From Arcicella gelida (GTDB lineage: Bacteria; Bacteroidota; Bacteroidia; Cytophagales; Spirosomataceae), in the NCBI RefSeq assembly GCF_034931025.1, contig NZ_JAYGIL010000016.1:62001-126000 (forward strand): a stretch of 64,000 nucleotides of DNA, written 5' to 3'. Of this stretch, positions 16,099-24,879 are shown piece after piece (positions within the stretch are counted from its first letter, which is position 1; every line of letters starts with the position of its first letter). The translations under genes were made by a program, and so were the position numbers. The notes beneath the pieces are model-generated. The model saw nothing but the letters and a program-made list of their open reading frames with translations, ran no database searches and was not told the origin of the DNA.

Positions 16099-17364
16099 AT
16101 GAAACATTTGTCATCATGCAAAGTAAAAACGCTGCTAAGCTTTGGTCTTTTGAGTTTATCAACAATGTGTTATGCACAAAAAAGCGGTGTTGTTACTTTC
16201 AAGAATGAATTATCAAGAGAGAAAAAAGATGAATTGATTGTCTTGAAAAGAGCTTTCTTAGAAAAAAAGCTTGGTAAAATTCCAACATCAAAATATGTAG
16301 TTTTTACTTCTGAAACCAAGCAACCAATTCTTGCTCAGTACGACGATATGAATGCTGATGGTAAATGGGATGAAATTGTATTATTACAATCTTTTTCAGC
16401 AAAACAAACTAAAGTGTTTAAGATTTCAGTAGCTGATATACCAGCGGCAATCAAGGCGGTTGTGAGAGCAAATGTGCGTCATCGTAGAAAAAATGCGGAT
16501 GATACTTTCGGTGATATTTTAGAGAAAGATATTGTAAAAGGAACACAGCCAGTTACCGATTTTTCAAAACAACCTTTACCTCCATTTTTAACTGAAGGTC
16601 CCGCTTGGGAGAATGATAAAGTTGGTTTTAGGGTTTACTTTGATACTCGTAATGCCAAAGATATTTGGGGTAAAACTACTACTCAGATGGTTTTGGATGA
16701 AGTAGGAGTAAATCCTGCTGTCAATTACCATAACCAAGCAGATTGGGGAATGGATGTACTAAAAGTTGGGAAATCGTTAGGAGCTGGAGCTTTGGCTTTG
16801 ACCTTCAAAAATGCTTCTGGAAAAGATACTTTGGTAAGATTAGGAGATAACAATTTTGAAGAGGTACAGTATGAAAAAGTTGCGAATGGACCAATTAGGG
16901 CTGTTTTTAGACTGAAATATAAAAATTGGAAGATTGCTAAAAACTTAGCACCAATACAAATTGAAGATGAAATAAGTATTTGGGGCGGACAGTATTTTTA
17001 TGAAAGTAAAGTGTCGTTGAAAAATGCACCGAAAGGTGCAATTTTAACGACTGGAATTGTGAATTTACATAGCAAAAAATCTTATGAACTTGCTTCCAAT
17101 AAAATGCTTGGGCTTTATACGTTTGACCAGCAAAGTGAGAATCATGATAATTTAGGTATGGCGATTTTAGTACCTAAAAGTAACTTAGTGTCGTTCGGAC
17201 AAACGCCCAATGAAGGAGCTGCTATTTTAAATACTTATACTGTCAATTTGAAATTGATAAATGGAAAGACTTCTTTTAGATTTTATGCAGGATGGGAAAA
17301 AAGTGAAGATTTTTTTAAAACAAAAGAAGGTTTTGAGACATTTCTAAAGCAGGAAATGGAGTAA
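16099..17364 (+). CDS. DUF4861 domain protein
   Basis: An exported 421-residue protein with a signal peptide (LLSFGLLSLSTMCYAQ) followed by one long DUF4861 domain. Recognisable stretches are YDDMNADGKWDEIVLLQ, LTEGPAWENDKVGFRVYFD, NYHNQADWGMDVLKVG and YESKVSLKNAPKG. The family recurs in Bacteroidota polysaccharide loci, but I know of no established activity. The repeated beta-strand pattern and conserved Asp/Trp/His residues suggest a beta-sandwich enzyme or carbohydrate-binding protein. As last gene of the operon it is followed by a strong terminator and may be a missing step on the same glycan. Confidence 0.85.
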   Translation: MKHLSSCKVKTLLSFGLLSLSTMCYAQKSGVVTFKNELSREKKDELIVLKRAFLEKKLGKIPTSKYVVFTSETKQPILAQYDDMNADGKWDEIVLLQSFSAKQTKVFKISVADIPAAIKAVVRANVRHRRKNADDTFGDILEKDIVKGTQPVTDFSKQPLPPFLTEGPAWENDKVGFRVYFDTRNAKDIWGKTTTQMVLDEVGVNPAVNYHNQADWGMDVLKVGKSLGAGALALTFKNASGKDTLVRLGDNNFEEVQYEKVANGPIRAVFRLKYKNWKIAKNLAPIQIEDEISIWGGQYFYESKVSLKNAPKGAILTTGIVNLHSKKSYELASNKMLGLYTFDQQSENHDNLGMAILVPKSNLVSFGQTPNEGAAILNTYTVNLKLINGKTSFRFYAGWEKSEDFFKTKEGFETFLKQEME

Positions 17365-17393
17365 ATGATAGTATTTGAATTGTTTCACACATA

Positions 17394-17435
17394 AAAAATT
17401 AGCTTTAATACCAATGGCATTAAAGCTAATTTTTT
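17394..17435 (+). terminator. Terminator of the uronide operon
   Basis: Perfect 16-base arms AAAAATTAGCTTTAAT and ATTAAAGCTAATTTTT surround a nine-base loop and end in a T-run. It starts 29 bases after the DUF4861 stop. The symmetric A and T tracts would also allow action on the opposite strand. Confidence 0.85.
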
Positions 17436-17689
17436 AATAGGTGTACAAGCCAAGCTCAATTGAAAATGATGAATGACTAGTTAATATCTTGTTACATAAT
17501 AAAAAGATTATGTATGTCTTGAATATTTTATAGCGTGTAAAGGTTATTTAATTGTTTCAATGAAAGGTGTTAAAAGAGTTAAGATGTATGAGTAGAAACT
17601 AATTCTTAACAAATTTGTAAACAAATGAAATGTGTAGATTACTTAATCGACAAACCATGTTTATTTTTCGACGAAATAGTTTTAGAATT
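17436..17689. other. Spacer with no recognised feature
   Basis: AT-rich spacer between the convergent uronide operon and the histidine kinases; the whole gap from 17365 is 325 bases. Apart from the terminator at its left end I see no ORF, promoter consensus or repeat. Confidence 0.6.
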
Positions 17690-18787
17690 CTACATTAATC
17701 CCAACCTTAAAATAATAACATAAGTATCCTTTTTGTCATGAATTTCAAGAGAATGGTTATTTGAGTATAACGTAGCCAATCGTTTTTTTACATTAGCTAA
17801 GCCAATACCCCCGAAGGTTTTTCTTTGATTATTGTTAGTTAAGTTTGATTTGCTATTTTCTACTTCAAAGTATAGCTTATTATCTTCAACTTTAAGAAGT
17901 ATTTTGATAAAGCTGTTTGAGTACAAATCTCCAATGCAGTGTTTGAAGGCATTTTCCACAAAAGTAATAAGAATCATTGGCGGAATATTTCCATGAATAT
18001 TGCCATCTATTTCAAAGTTTACTTGCAGTCTTTTCGTATTTCTCATTTTTTCTAACTCAATAAAGTTGGATAAGAAACTCACTTCCTTTTCTAAGCTGAT
18101 AGTTGGTTGATTAGACTCATAGAGTACATAATCTAACAAACTAGACAAGGATAGAATGGCATCACTATTCCGTTTGTCATCAGTAACAGAAAGACTGTAA
18201 ATATTATTAAGTGTATTGGTTAAAAAGTGAGGGTTGATTTGAGACCTTAAATAGTCAATTTCAACTTGCTTTTTTTCAGAAATGCTTTTAACTAGAGAGC
18301 GAGTTAGTTTGATAAAGAATGCAGGCAATGCAGTTAGAAAGATTTCTAGAATACCTATGAAAACGTAAGCAGATTTTAAAAAATATGAGTAATTAGTATA
18401 AACTTTTTTCAAATATCTAAAGTCTACTTTATTACTATCTACTAGGTTATAATCAAAAATCAATTGAATTCTAATGAAAAAAATAGCAAAAAAACATAAG
18501 ATTAAGAAAATTATAAGTAGAATAGTTGTAACAAATTTATGCTCGTAATAATTTGTCCATAGTGGAATGATTATATAAATTATTGTGTAGAAATATATTA
18601 TATCAAGAGAAACTAAATAGGATATAGAAATGAAATTATAACCTATACTGGTTAAAGGAATCATAAAGCTCTTCCATAAAGCGACAAACATCATTAACCA
18701 AAAAGTACAATGCAGTAAAACTCTTTTTTTAGCTGATACACCTTCAAGAGGATATATTTTTAAAAATAACTCAGCAACTTTTTCCAT
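17690..18787 (-). CDS. LytS-type sensor histidine kinase, copy B
   Basis: A 365-residue inner-membrane sensor kinase. Residues 25-165 hold about four hydrophobic helices with no recognised extracellular domain. The His_kinase domain begins near 175 with EIDYLRSQINPHFLTNTLNN, where H187 is the likely phosphorylation site. The ATPase part has the N-box FVENAFKH (278-283 for ENAFKH) and the glycine box FGGIGL (325-330). It is the second kinase after the LytTR regulator, 52 bases downstream of copy A. The core from about residue 165 to 335 is almost identical to copy A, while the membrane part and the last 25 residues differ. Confidence 0.93.
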   Translation of the reverse strand: MEKVAELFLKIYPLEGVSAKKRVLLHCTFWLMMFVALWKSFMIPLTSIGYNFISISYLVSLDIIYFYTIIYIIIPLWTNYYEHKFVTTILLIIFLILCFFAIFFIRIQLIFDYNLVDSNKVDFRYLKKVYTNYSYFLKSAYVFIGILEIFLTALPAFFIKLTRSLVKSISEKKQVEIDYLRSQINPHFLTNTLNNIYSLSVTDDKRNSDAILSLSSLLDYVLYESNQPTISLEKEVSFLSNFIELEKMRNTKRLQVNFEIDGNIHGNIPPMILITFVENAFKHCIGDLYSNSFIKILLKVEDNKLYFEVENSKSNLTNNNQRKTFGGIGLANVKKRLATLYSNNHSLEIHDKKDTYVIILRLGLM

Positions 18788-18839
18788 GTAAATTGATAGA
18801 TTTAATCTTGCTTATTCATCATTGGGACTTGTATAACCT

Positions 18840-19937
18840 TTACGTTAATGCTAATTTTAGTTTAGCTATGAATAGATGCTCTTGATTTTCTATATGAAGA
18901 GAATGTGTATTAGGAAAAAGATTTGTCAATCGTTTTTTTACATTAGCTAAGCCAATACCACCAAATGTTTTTCTTTGATTATTGGTAGTTAAATTTGATT
19001 TGCTGTTTTCTACTTCAAAGTATAGCCTATCATTTTCAACTTTAAGAAGTATTTTGATAAAGCAGTTTGAGTACAAGTCTCCAATACTGTGTTTGAAAGC
19101 ATTTTCCACAAAAGTAATAAGAATCATTGGCGGAATATTTCCATGAATATCACCTTCTATTTCAAAGTTTACTTGTAGTCTTTTAGTATTCCTCATTTTT
19201 TCTAATTCAATAAAATTAGACAGGAAATTCACTTCCTTTTCTAAACTGATAGTTGGTTGATTAGATTCATAAAGTACATAATCTAACAAACTAGATAATG
19301 ATAAAATGGCATCACTATTCCGTTTATCATCCGTTACAGAAAGACTATAAATATTATTGAGCGTATTGGTTAAAAAGTGAGGATTAATTTGAGACCTTAA
19401 ATAATCAATTTCTATTTGTTTTTTTTCTGAGATATTTTTAACTAGAGAACGAATTAGTTTGATAAAAAAGGCAGGCAGGGCGGTAAGAAATATTTCTATA
19501 ATACCTGAAAAAATGTAGCCAGATTCGAAAAAATACCTATAGTTATTATAAAATTTTTTTAAAAAACTGGTATCAATTTTGCCACCTTCAAGTAAATTAT
19601 AATCAAAAGTAAATTGAACTCTAATGTAAAAAATAACAAATAAGCTTAATATTAAAGTAATTATACATAAAATTGTGGCAAGATATTTATGTATATAATG
19701 AATCGTCCACCATGGAATGGTTACATAAGTTATTGTGTAGAAAAATATTACATCAAGAATTACGAAGTAAGAAGTTGTAATGAAATTGTAACTTGTTCCA
19801 GCTAAAGGGACTCCTAGTATTTGCCATAAACCCACAAACATCATTGACCAAAAAACACAATGCAATAAAACTCTTCTCTTAACAGATACCCCTTCAATAG
19901 GATATATTTTTAAAAATAACTCAGCAATTTTTTCCAT
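18840..19937 (-). CDS. LytS-type sensor histidine kinase, copy A
   Basis: Same length (365 residues) and architecture as its neighbour: several membrane helices, then a His_kinase domain with SQINPHFLTN (H187), ENAFKHSIGD and FGGIGLANVKKRL. The first 25 residues are also very similar (MEKIAELFLKIYPIEGVS), but residues about 38-155 differ substantially, implying different signals or partners. The ATG lies one base after the response-regulator stop codon, so the two are translationally close and probably form the original pair. The duplicate downstream is a tandem copy. Confidence 0.93.
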   Translation of the reverse strand: MEKIAELFLKIYPIEGVSVKRRVLLHCVFWSMMFVGLWQILGVPLAGTSYNFITTSYFVILDVIFFYTITYVTIPWWTIHYIHKYLATILCIITLILSLFVIFYIRVQFTFDYNLLEGGKIDTSFLKKFYNNYRYFFESGYIFSGIIEIFLTALPAFFIKLIRSLVKNISEKKQIEIDYLRSQINPHFLTNTLNNIYSLSVTDDKRNSDAILSLSSLLDYVLYESNQPTISLEKEVNFLSNFIELEKMRNTKRLQVNFEIEGDIHGNIPPMILITFVENAFKHSIGDLYSNCFIKILLKVENDRLYFEVENSKSNLTTNNQRKTFGGIGLANVKKRLTNLFPNTHSLHIENQEHLFIAKLKLALT

Positions 19938-19938
19938 G

Positions 19939-20658
19939 TTAATTAATAGGCTTAATCTTACTCATTAGTGTTTCTTTATAATTTTGACCCATCGGAATCA
20001 TTACATTGTTTTTGAGTTCTATCAAACTGTTACTTCCATCAATGGCAGATATTTTGTCGATAGCGATGATATAAGATTTGTGTACTCTCATAAAACTTTG
20101 GGGAGGAAGAATTTCCACCATCTTTTTCATGGTAATGTGTGTGACAATTGGGCGGTCTGCATCAGTAATGATTTTGATATAATCTCTTAACCCTTCAACA
20201 TAAATAATTTCATTGAAATTTACTTTTATCATCTTACTACCTTCTTTTACATACACCATAGTTTCTGAAGAAGTATGGCTTTCTTCATTGTTTGAAGAAT
20301 AGTACAACCGTTGAACTTTTTCTACAGATTTTTTAAATCTATCGAATGAGATTGGCTTTTTGAGATAATCAATTACATCTAAATCATAGCTTTCTAAAGC
20401 ATAATCTGCATGGGCTGTCATGATGATTACGTGTGGACTTGGTGAGAGCATCCTGATGAAATCTAGCCCAGATAAATGAGGCATTGAAATATCAGTAATG
20501 ATTAAATCAACAGCTTGATGAGTTAAAAAATTGGAGGCTTCAATGGCGTTATCAAACACTTGAAGTAATTCTATCGACAAAATTCGTGATAAATAATTTC
20601 TAATGAGGTTTTGGGCAGGTTCTTCATCTTCAAGAACAATGCAACGGAGGGTTTTCAT
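19939..20658 (-). CDS. LytTR-family response regulator
   Basis: A 239-residue DNA-binding response regulator. The receiver domain (1-120) has the acidic pocket E10-D11-E12 and phospho-acceptor D56 in TDISMP. Residues about 135-235 form the LytTR domain (FNEIIYVEGLRDYIKI, FMRVHKSYIIAIDKISAIDG), which binds DNA through beta strands. It is the first gene of a regulator-kinase-kinase operon. No target operon is adjacent, and LytTR proteins of this type often bind direct repeats upstream of targets elsewhere. Confidence 0.95.
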   Translation of the reverse strand: MKTLRCIVLEDEEPAQNLIRNYLSRILSIELLQVFDNAIEASNFLTHQAVDLIITDISMPHLSGLDFIRMLSPSPHVIIMTAHADYALESYDLDVIDYLKKPISFDRFKKSVEKVQRLYYSSNNEESHTSSETMVYVKEGSKMIKVNFNEIIYVEGLRDYIKIITDADRPIVTHITMKKMVEILPPQSFMRVHKSYIIAIDKISAIDGSNSLIELKNNVMIPMGQNYKETLMSKIKPIN

Positions 20659-20706
20659 ACGTTTAGGTTCAAGTAGATTAATTAAGGTAAGGGCTTATGT
20701 TAAAGA

Positions 20707-20746
20707 TTTCTAGTCATGATTTATCGTCAATAATCATGACTAGAAA
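20707..20746 (-). terminator. Hairpin downstream of serS
   Basis: Perfect 15-base arms TTTCTAGTCATGATT and AATCATGACTAGAAA surround a ten-base loop. It lies 22 bases after the serS stop codon and before the regulator gene. The T-tract is short, so it may act as a terminator or as a 3'-end stabiliser. Confidence 0.65.
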
Positions 20747-20768
20747 AGATAATGCGAAAAGTGTTTTG

Positions 20769-22040
20769 TTAAGCAATCTCTTCAAAACCACAATATGGAA
20801 CGAGTACTTTTGGAATTTTGATACCTGTTTCAGTTTGATTGTTCTCAAGAATGGCTGCTAAAATACGTGGCAAAGCCAAAGCAGAGCCATTCAGCGTATG
20901 TAATAACTGAGATTTACCTTCGGTTTTCATTCTTAATTTTAAACGATTGGCTTGATAAGTCTCAAAATTTGAAACAGAACTTACTTCCAACCAACGACCT
21001 TGAGCGGCTGACCAAACTTCCATGTCATAAGTAAGGGCAGAAGTGAAACTCATATCACCGCCACACAAGCGTAATACTCTGTAAGGCAATTCTAATTTTT
21101 GAAGAATACTTTGTACGTGTAATGACATTTCCTCTAAAGCTGCGTAAGAATTCTCAGGCTTTTCGATACGGACAATCTCAATTTTATCGAACTGATGTAA
21201 ACGATTCAAACCACGTACATGAGCTCCCCAAGAACCAGCTTCACGGCGGAAACAAGGCGTATAACCAGCATTTTTAATTGGTAAATCAGTTTCCTGTAAA
21301 ATTACATCACGATACATGTTCGTGATGGGTACTTCTGCCGTTGGAATCAAAAATAAATCATCTTCGGTAGCGTGGTACATTTGTCCATCTTTATCAGGCA
21401 ATTGTCCCGTTCCAAAACCAGATTCTTTATTGATTAAAATAGGAGGTTGAATTTCGGTATAACCTGCATTAATAGCTTCGTCTAAGAAAAAGTTAATCAA
21501 AGCACGTTGGATTCTTGCCCCTTTTCCTTTATAAACAGGAAATCCAGCCCCCGTAATTTTATTGCCTAATTCAAAATCTATGATGTCATATTTTTTTATT
21601 AAATCCCAATGCGGTTGAGCGTTTTCGGGTAAAGTAGGAATCACGCCATTCTCTAAAACAACCTCATTTTCCTCTGGTGTTTTTCCTGCTGGGACACTGC
21701 TATGAGGCAAGTTTGGTAATGTGACTAATACTTCATAAAGTTCAGTTTCTATATTTCTCAATACTTCTTCTAATTCTTTAGAACGAGTTTTCAAAGTACT
21801 CGTTTCGGCTTTAGCCACTTCGGCTTCTTCTTTTTTACCAGCTTTCATCAAACCACCAATCTCTTTGGCTAAGGCATTCGATTTGGCTAAAGTAGTATCT
21901 AACTCAACTTGTGTTTCACGACGTTTCTCGTCCAATGCTAATACTTTCTCAACGATTTCTTCTGCATCTTTGAAGTATTTGCGTTGTAAGCCTTCAATAG
22001 TAGTGGCTTTGTTTTCTTTAATTTGTTGTATTTGTAACAT
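20769..22040 (-). CDS. serS: Seryl-tRNA synthetase
   Basis: A cytoplasmic class II synthetase of 423 residues, the normal length. An N-terminal coiled-coil tRNA-binding arm spans about residues 25-105 (KRRETQVELDTTLAKSNALA). Catalytic motifs follow: TAEVPITNMYRD (serine pocket), CFRREAGSWGAHVRG (motif 2) and LNGSALALPRILAAILEN (motif 3). The minus-strand sequence upstream holds TATATTTG, a -7 element. It is a single gene followed by a hairpin. Confidence 0.98.
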   Translation of the reverse strand: MLQIQQIKENKATTIEGLQRKYFKDAEEIVEKVLALDEKRRETQVELDTTLAKSNALAKEIGGLMKAGKKEEAEVAKAETSTLKTRSKELEEVLRNIETELYEVLVTLPNLPHSSVPAGKTPEENEVVLENGVIPTLPENAQPHWDLIKKYDIIDFELGNKITGAGFPVYKGKGARIQRALINFFLDEAINAGYTEIQPPILINKESGFGTGQLPDKDGQMYHATEDDLFLIPTAEVPITNMYRDVILQETDLPIKNAGYTPCFRREAGSWGAHVRGLNRLHQFDKIEIVRIEKPENSYAALEEMSLHVQSILQKLELPYRVLRLCGGDMSFTSALTYDMEVWSAAQGRWLEVSSVSNFETYQANRLKLRMKTEGKSQLLHTLNGSALALPRILAAILENNQTETGIKIPKVLVPYCGFEEIA

Positions 22041-22132
22041 ATTTTTTAGTCAAGTACTTTCTGAATATTTTTTAAATCTTCTGAATTGATGTGATTAATC
22101 TTGAGGGAAAAGTTTTATTCTTTTTGTTCCCA

Positions 22133-22140
22133 CAAATATA
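22133..22140 (-). promoter_or_regulatory. Probable -7 element of the serS promoter
   Basis: The minus strand reads TATATTTG, an exact TAnnTTTG match, 92 bases upstream of the serS ATG. The expected -33 position falls within the lysC terminator and shows no TTTG. Confidence 0.45.
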
Positions 22141-22184
22141 AAAAAAATAGCCGTGCTGGAAACAGGTTTCACAACACGGCTATC
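22140..22184 (-). terminator. Terminator of lysC
   Basis: Read on the minus strand, GATAGCCGTG pairs with CACGGCTATT, and the interior GTGAAAC/GTTTC continues the stem to a short loop. A run of eight T follows. It lies 17 bases after the lysC stop. Confidence 0.85.
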
Positions 22185-22201
22185 AAGCGATGTTGTTATG
22201 A

Positions 22202-23560
22202 TTAAGGAGCGGAGAAAATATCTTTCATCGCATCTTCATACAAAAAGCAACGTTCGTTCAAAGCATTCAAAGCCGCAGCTTTGTTTTTGCCATGAATCAA
22301 TAAAGTAATATTATGCTCGGAAGCACCATAGCAAATCATTCTGATTGGAATGTTTTTCATAGCTTCTAATACTTTTAAGGCAATACCTTCTTTGTCGGCA
22401 GAGAAATTTCCAACGATACAAACGATAGTCTGGTCTTTATCGCATTCTTCTAAATCAGCAAATTGACGTAATTCTGCCATGATTTCTTCTAAATGTTCGT
22501 CGTTATCAATGGTTACAGAAACGGATACTTCCGATGTTGTAATCATATCTACTGGCGTTTTGTATTTTTCAAATACTTCAAATACTCTACGCAAGAAACC
22601 GTAAGCATTCAACATTCTGGTTGAGTGAATGTAGATTGCTGTCAAATTATCTTTGGCTGCAATAGCTTTAATTTCACGGTCAGATGTTTTGTCGGCAATT
22701 AAAGTACCATAAGCGGCTGGTTCCATGGTGTTTTTCAAACGTACAGGAACGCCTTTCATTTTGGCAGGAGTAATAGTACTTGGATGTAAAATTTTTGCAC
22801 CGAAATATGCTAATTCTGCTGCTTCTTCAAAAGTCAACTCACGGATTGGGAACGTTTTCTTCACAATACGTGGGTCGTTGTTGTGCATTCCGTCGATGTC
22901 TGTCCAGATTTGTACTTCTTCAGCAACGATTGCACCGCCAATCAATGACGCTGTATAATCAGAACCACCACGTTTTAAGTTATCTACTTCGCCACGAGGG
23001 TTTCTACAAATAAATCCTTGTGTAATAAAGATTTGTTTATCTGTTAACTGTCCAAGAATTGATCCTAATTTCTCCTCTGTAAATTTCAAAACTGGCTCAT
23101 TGTCTGCATCTATCAACATAAAGTCTAAAGCAGGCAATAATGCAGCACTAACACCTTCTTCACGCAAGTAAGCTTCAAACATTTGCGTAGAAAGTAATTC
23201 TCCTTCTGCTACAATTTCCTTTTCTTGTTTTACTGAAAATAGTTTGATATTTACTAAAGAACGAATGAAAGAAAACTCCTTTTCAATAATTGCTTTTCCT
23301 TCTGCGTAGCCAGCTTCTGTACTATAAAGCTCCTTGATAAAAGATTCGTAGTGAGCATACAACTCATTGATTTTCTGAGTTGCTTCTGCATCATTATTAG
23401 CTTTTAGGGATTCTCCAATAGAAATCAAAGCGTTTGTAGTACCCGAAAGGGCAGACAAAACGACAATTTTACGATTACCATCTTCAGTAATCAAATTTTT
23501 AATTGAGTGCATTCGCTCGGGCTTCCCAACGGAAGTTCCCCCAAATTTCCATACTTGCAT
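22202..23560 (-). CDS. lysC: Aspartate kinase
   Basis: A monofunctional aspartokinase of 452 residues, the first step of lysine, threonine and methionine synthesis. The kinase domain starts with WKFGGTSVGKPE and holds FITQGFICRNPRGEVDNLKRGGSDYTAS in two parts (ATP and aspartate site). Two ACT domains follow from about residue 310 (NAYGFLRRVFEVFEKYKTPV; IVCIVGNFSADKEGI), the usual site of amino-acid feedback inhibition. There is no fused homoserine dehydrogenase. The vapC gene lies 11 bases upstream, so some read-through between the two is likely. Confidence 0.96.
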   Translation of the reverse strand: MQVWKFGGTSVGKPERMHSIKNLITEDGNRKIVVLSALSGTTNALISIGESLKANNDAEATQKINELYAHYESFIKELYSTEAGYAEGKAIIEKEFSFIRSLVNIKLFSVKQEKEIVAEGELLSTQMFEAYLREEGVSAALLPALDFMLIDADNEPVLKFTEEKLGSILGQLTDKQIFITQGFICRNPRGEVDNLKRGGSDYTASLIGGAIVAEEVQIWTDIDGMHNNDPRIVKKTFPIRELTFEEAAELAYFGAKILHPSTITPAKMKGVPVRLKNTMEPAAYGTLIADKTSDREIKAIAAKDNLTAIYIHSTRMLNAYGFLRRVFEVFEKYKTPVDMITTSEVSVSVTIDNDEHLEEIMAELRQFADLEECDKDQTIVCIVGNFSADKEGIALKVLEAMKNIPIRMICYGASEHNITLLIHGKNKAAALNALNERCFLYEDAMKDIFSAP

Positions 23561-23571
23561 TGTATTGTTAA

Positions 23572-23979
23572 TTAATGATTATCAATGATTTGTATTTGAG
23601 ATTGATAGTATTTAAATTTTTCGTCGGCTGAAATTAATGTGATTCCTTCTTGAAAAACTGTTGCTATGAGTAATCTATCAAAAGGGTCTCTATGGTCAGC
23701 TACCAGTTCAATAGTATTATAAGTATTAATATGTTCGTTCTTAATTGGTAAAATTTTAAAATCTACCAACTCAATTTTTTCTACAAGTTCATTGATTGAA
23801 ATATCGAAATTGGGTAGTTTATTCAAACGTTGTTTAATGGCAATTTCAAAAAGACTTACTTGTGAGACAAATATTTGATTGTCAGTATCTTTAAGAAGCA
23901 TCACTATTTTTTCAGAAAGTTTAGGATTCTCTAAAATTGCCCAAATAAAAATATGCGTATCAATTAGATATGTTTTCAT
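23572..23979 (-). CDS. VapC-family toxin, PIN domain ribonuclease
   Basis: A 135-residue PIN-domain protein, probably a sequence-specific RNase toxin. The acidic metal-binding residues are present: D7 in YLIDTHIFIW, E45 in SLFEIAIKQR, D98 and D101 in HRDPFDRLLIATV, and D119 in LISADEKF. The gene starts five bases after the stop of the small antitoxin gene, the usual order. It lies between lysC and ribH and is a small insertion into a housekeeping region. Confidence 0.92.
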   Translation of the reverse strand: MKTYLIDTHIFIWAILENPKLSEKIVMLLKDTDNQIFVSQVSLFEIAIKQRLNKLPNFDISINELVEKIELVDFKILPIKNEHINTYNTIELVADHRDPFDRLLIATVFQEGITLISADEKFKYYQSQIQIIDNH

Positions 23980-23984
23980 AGTAA

Positions 23985-24221
23985 TTAATACATATATTCT
24001 TTTAAATCATCCAAAGGCTCATCAAAATCATCAGGGATTGATAGCTTTCCCTTCAAAATACCAAGTTTTCTTTCTTTCTTTTTTGTAGGTAATGGCGTTT
24101 CGTCTACCAAAACAATCACTCTAACAGATTGATTTGCTTTGAGCTGTGAACGAAGATTACTCGGAATATCAATATGATGATTATCCGTAAGAATGGTCGG
24201 AAATTCGATGGCTTGTAGCAT
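23985..24221 (-). CDS. Antitoxin of the VapBC pair, DUF2281-type C-terminus
   Basis: A 78-residue protein. The N-terminal half (IDIPSNLRSQLKANQSVRVI) fits a short beta-hairpin DNA-binding or dimer region. The C-terminal KLGILKGKLSIPDDFDEPLD followed by DLKEYM matches the DUF2281 tail found in antitoxins of PIN toxins, which would block the VapC active site. It lies directly upstream of the toxin gene and is probably autoregulated by the complex, as in the family. Confidence 0.85.
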   Translation of the reverse strand: MLQAIEFPTILTDNHHIDIPSNLRSQLKANQSVRVIVLVDETPLPTKKKERKLGILKGKLSIPDDFDEPLDDLKEYMY

Positions 24222-24290
24222 AACGTTATTGTTAAAATGTGCTAAATTCCTCTGACAATTTAATATTCCTTTATCTTTTCCTTCTCTTCT

Positions 24291-24767
24291 CTAAAACCCC
24301 AACATTTTCACCGCTGTAATAGCCGCTTCGTCACCTTTATTTCCGTGGATTCCTCCTGCACGGTCGAGGGCTTGTTGTTCTGTATTTGGAGTAAGTACAC
24401 CAAAGATAACAGGTTTGTCGTATTTTAAACTAACTGTGGTAAGTCCTTGAGCTACAGCATTATTGATATAATCATTATGCTTTGTTTCTCCTTGAATTAC
24501 GCAACCGATACAAATTACTGCATCAATGTCTGATTTTTGAGCCATCTTTTGTGCGGCAAATGTCAATTCATAACTACCCGGAACGTTTACTCGGATAATA
24601 TTTTCTTCTTTTGCTCCGTAGGCTAAAAGTGTTTTGTGCGCTCCTGCCGCTAGTGCATTTGTTACTTCTTCGTTCCACTCTGCTACTACCATTGCAAATT
24701 TCTTGTTGCTTACATCTGGTAAATTTTCAGTGGAGAAAATACTTAAATTTTTATGTGCTGAAGACAT
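24291..24767 (-). CDS. ribH: 6,7-dimethyl-8-ribityllumazine synthase
   Basis: The penultimate enzyme of riboflavin synthesis, joining the ribityl-amino-uracil and dihydroxybutanone phosphate. At 158 residues it is normal length. Typical stretches are FAMVVAEWNEEVTNALAAGA, VNVPGSYELTFAAQKM, AVICIGCVIQGETKHNDYIN (the His in KHNDY is the catalytic base) and FGVLTPNTEQQALDRAGG. No other rib gene is adjacent. It assembles into icosahedral or pentameric shells in the cytoplasm. Confidence 0.97.
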   Translation of the reverse strand: MSSAHKNLSIFSTENLPDVSNKKFAMVVAEWNEEVTNALAAGAHKTLLAYGAKEENIIRVNVPGSYELTFAAQKMAQKSDIDAVICIGCVIQGETKHNDYINNAVAQGLTTVSLKYDKPVIFGVLTPNTEQQALDRAGGIHGNKGDEAAITAVKMLGF

Positions 24768-24815
24768 GATTTATACGGGCTTTAGGCTATAAGCTTTAGC
24801 TTATGGACAAATTGT

Positions 24816-24853
24816 ACAAAAAAAGGGATAAGAACTTTATGCTCTTATCCCTT
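24816..24853 (-). terminator. Terminator of the membrane TPR gene
   Basis: On the minus strand AAGGGATAAGA and TCTTATCCCTT pair around a nine-base loop and are followed by seven T. It lies 27 bases after the stop codon of the upstream gene. Confidence 0.85.
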
Positions 24854-24879
24854 CTGTATCAATATATTGATTGATTTTC

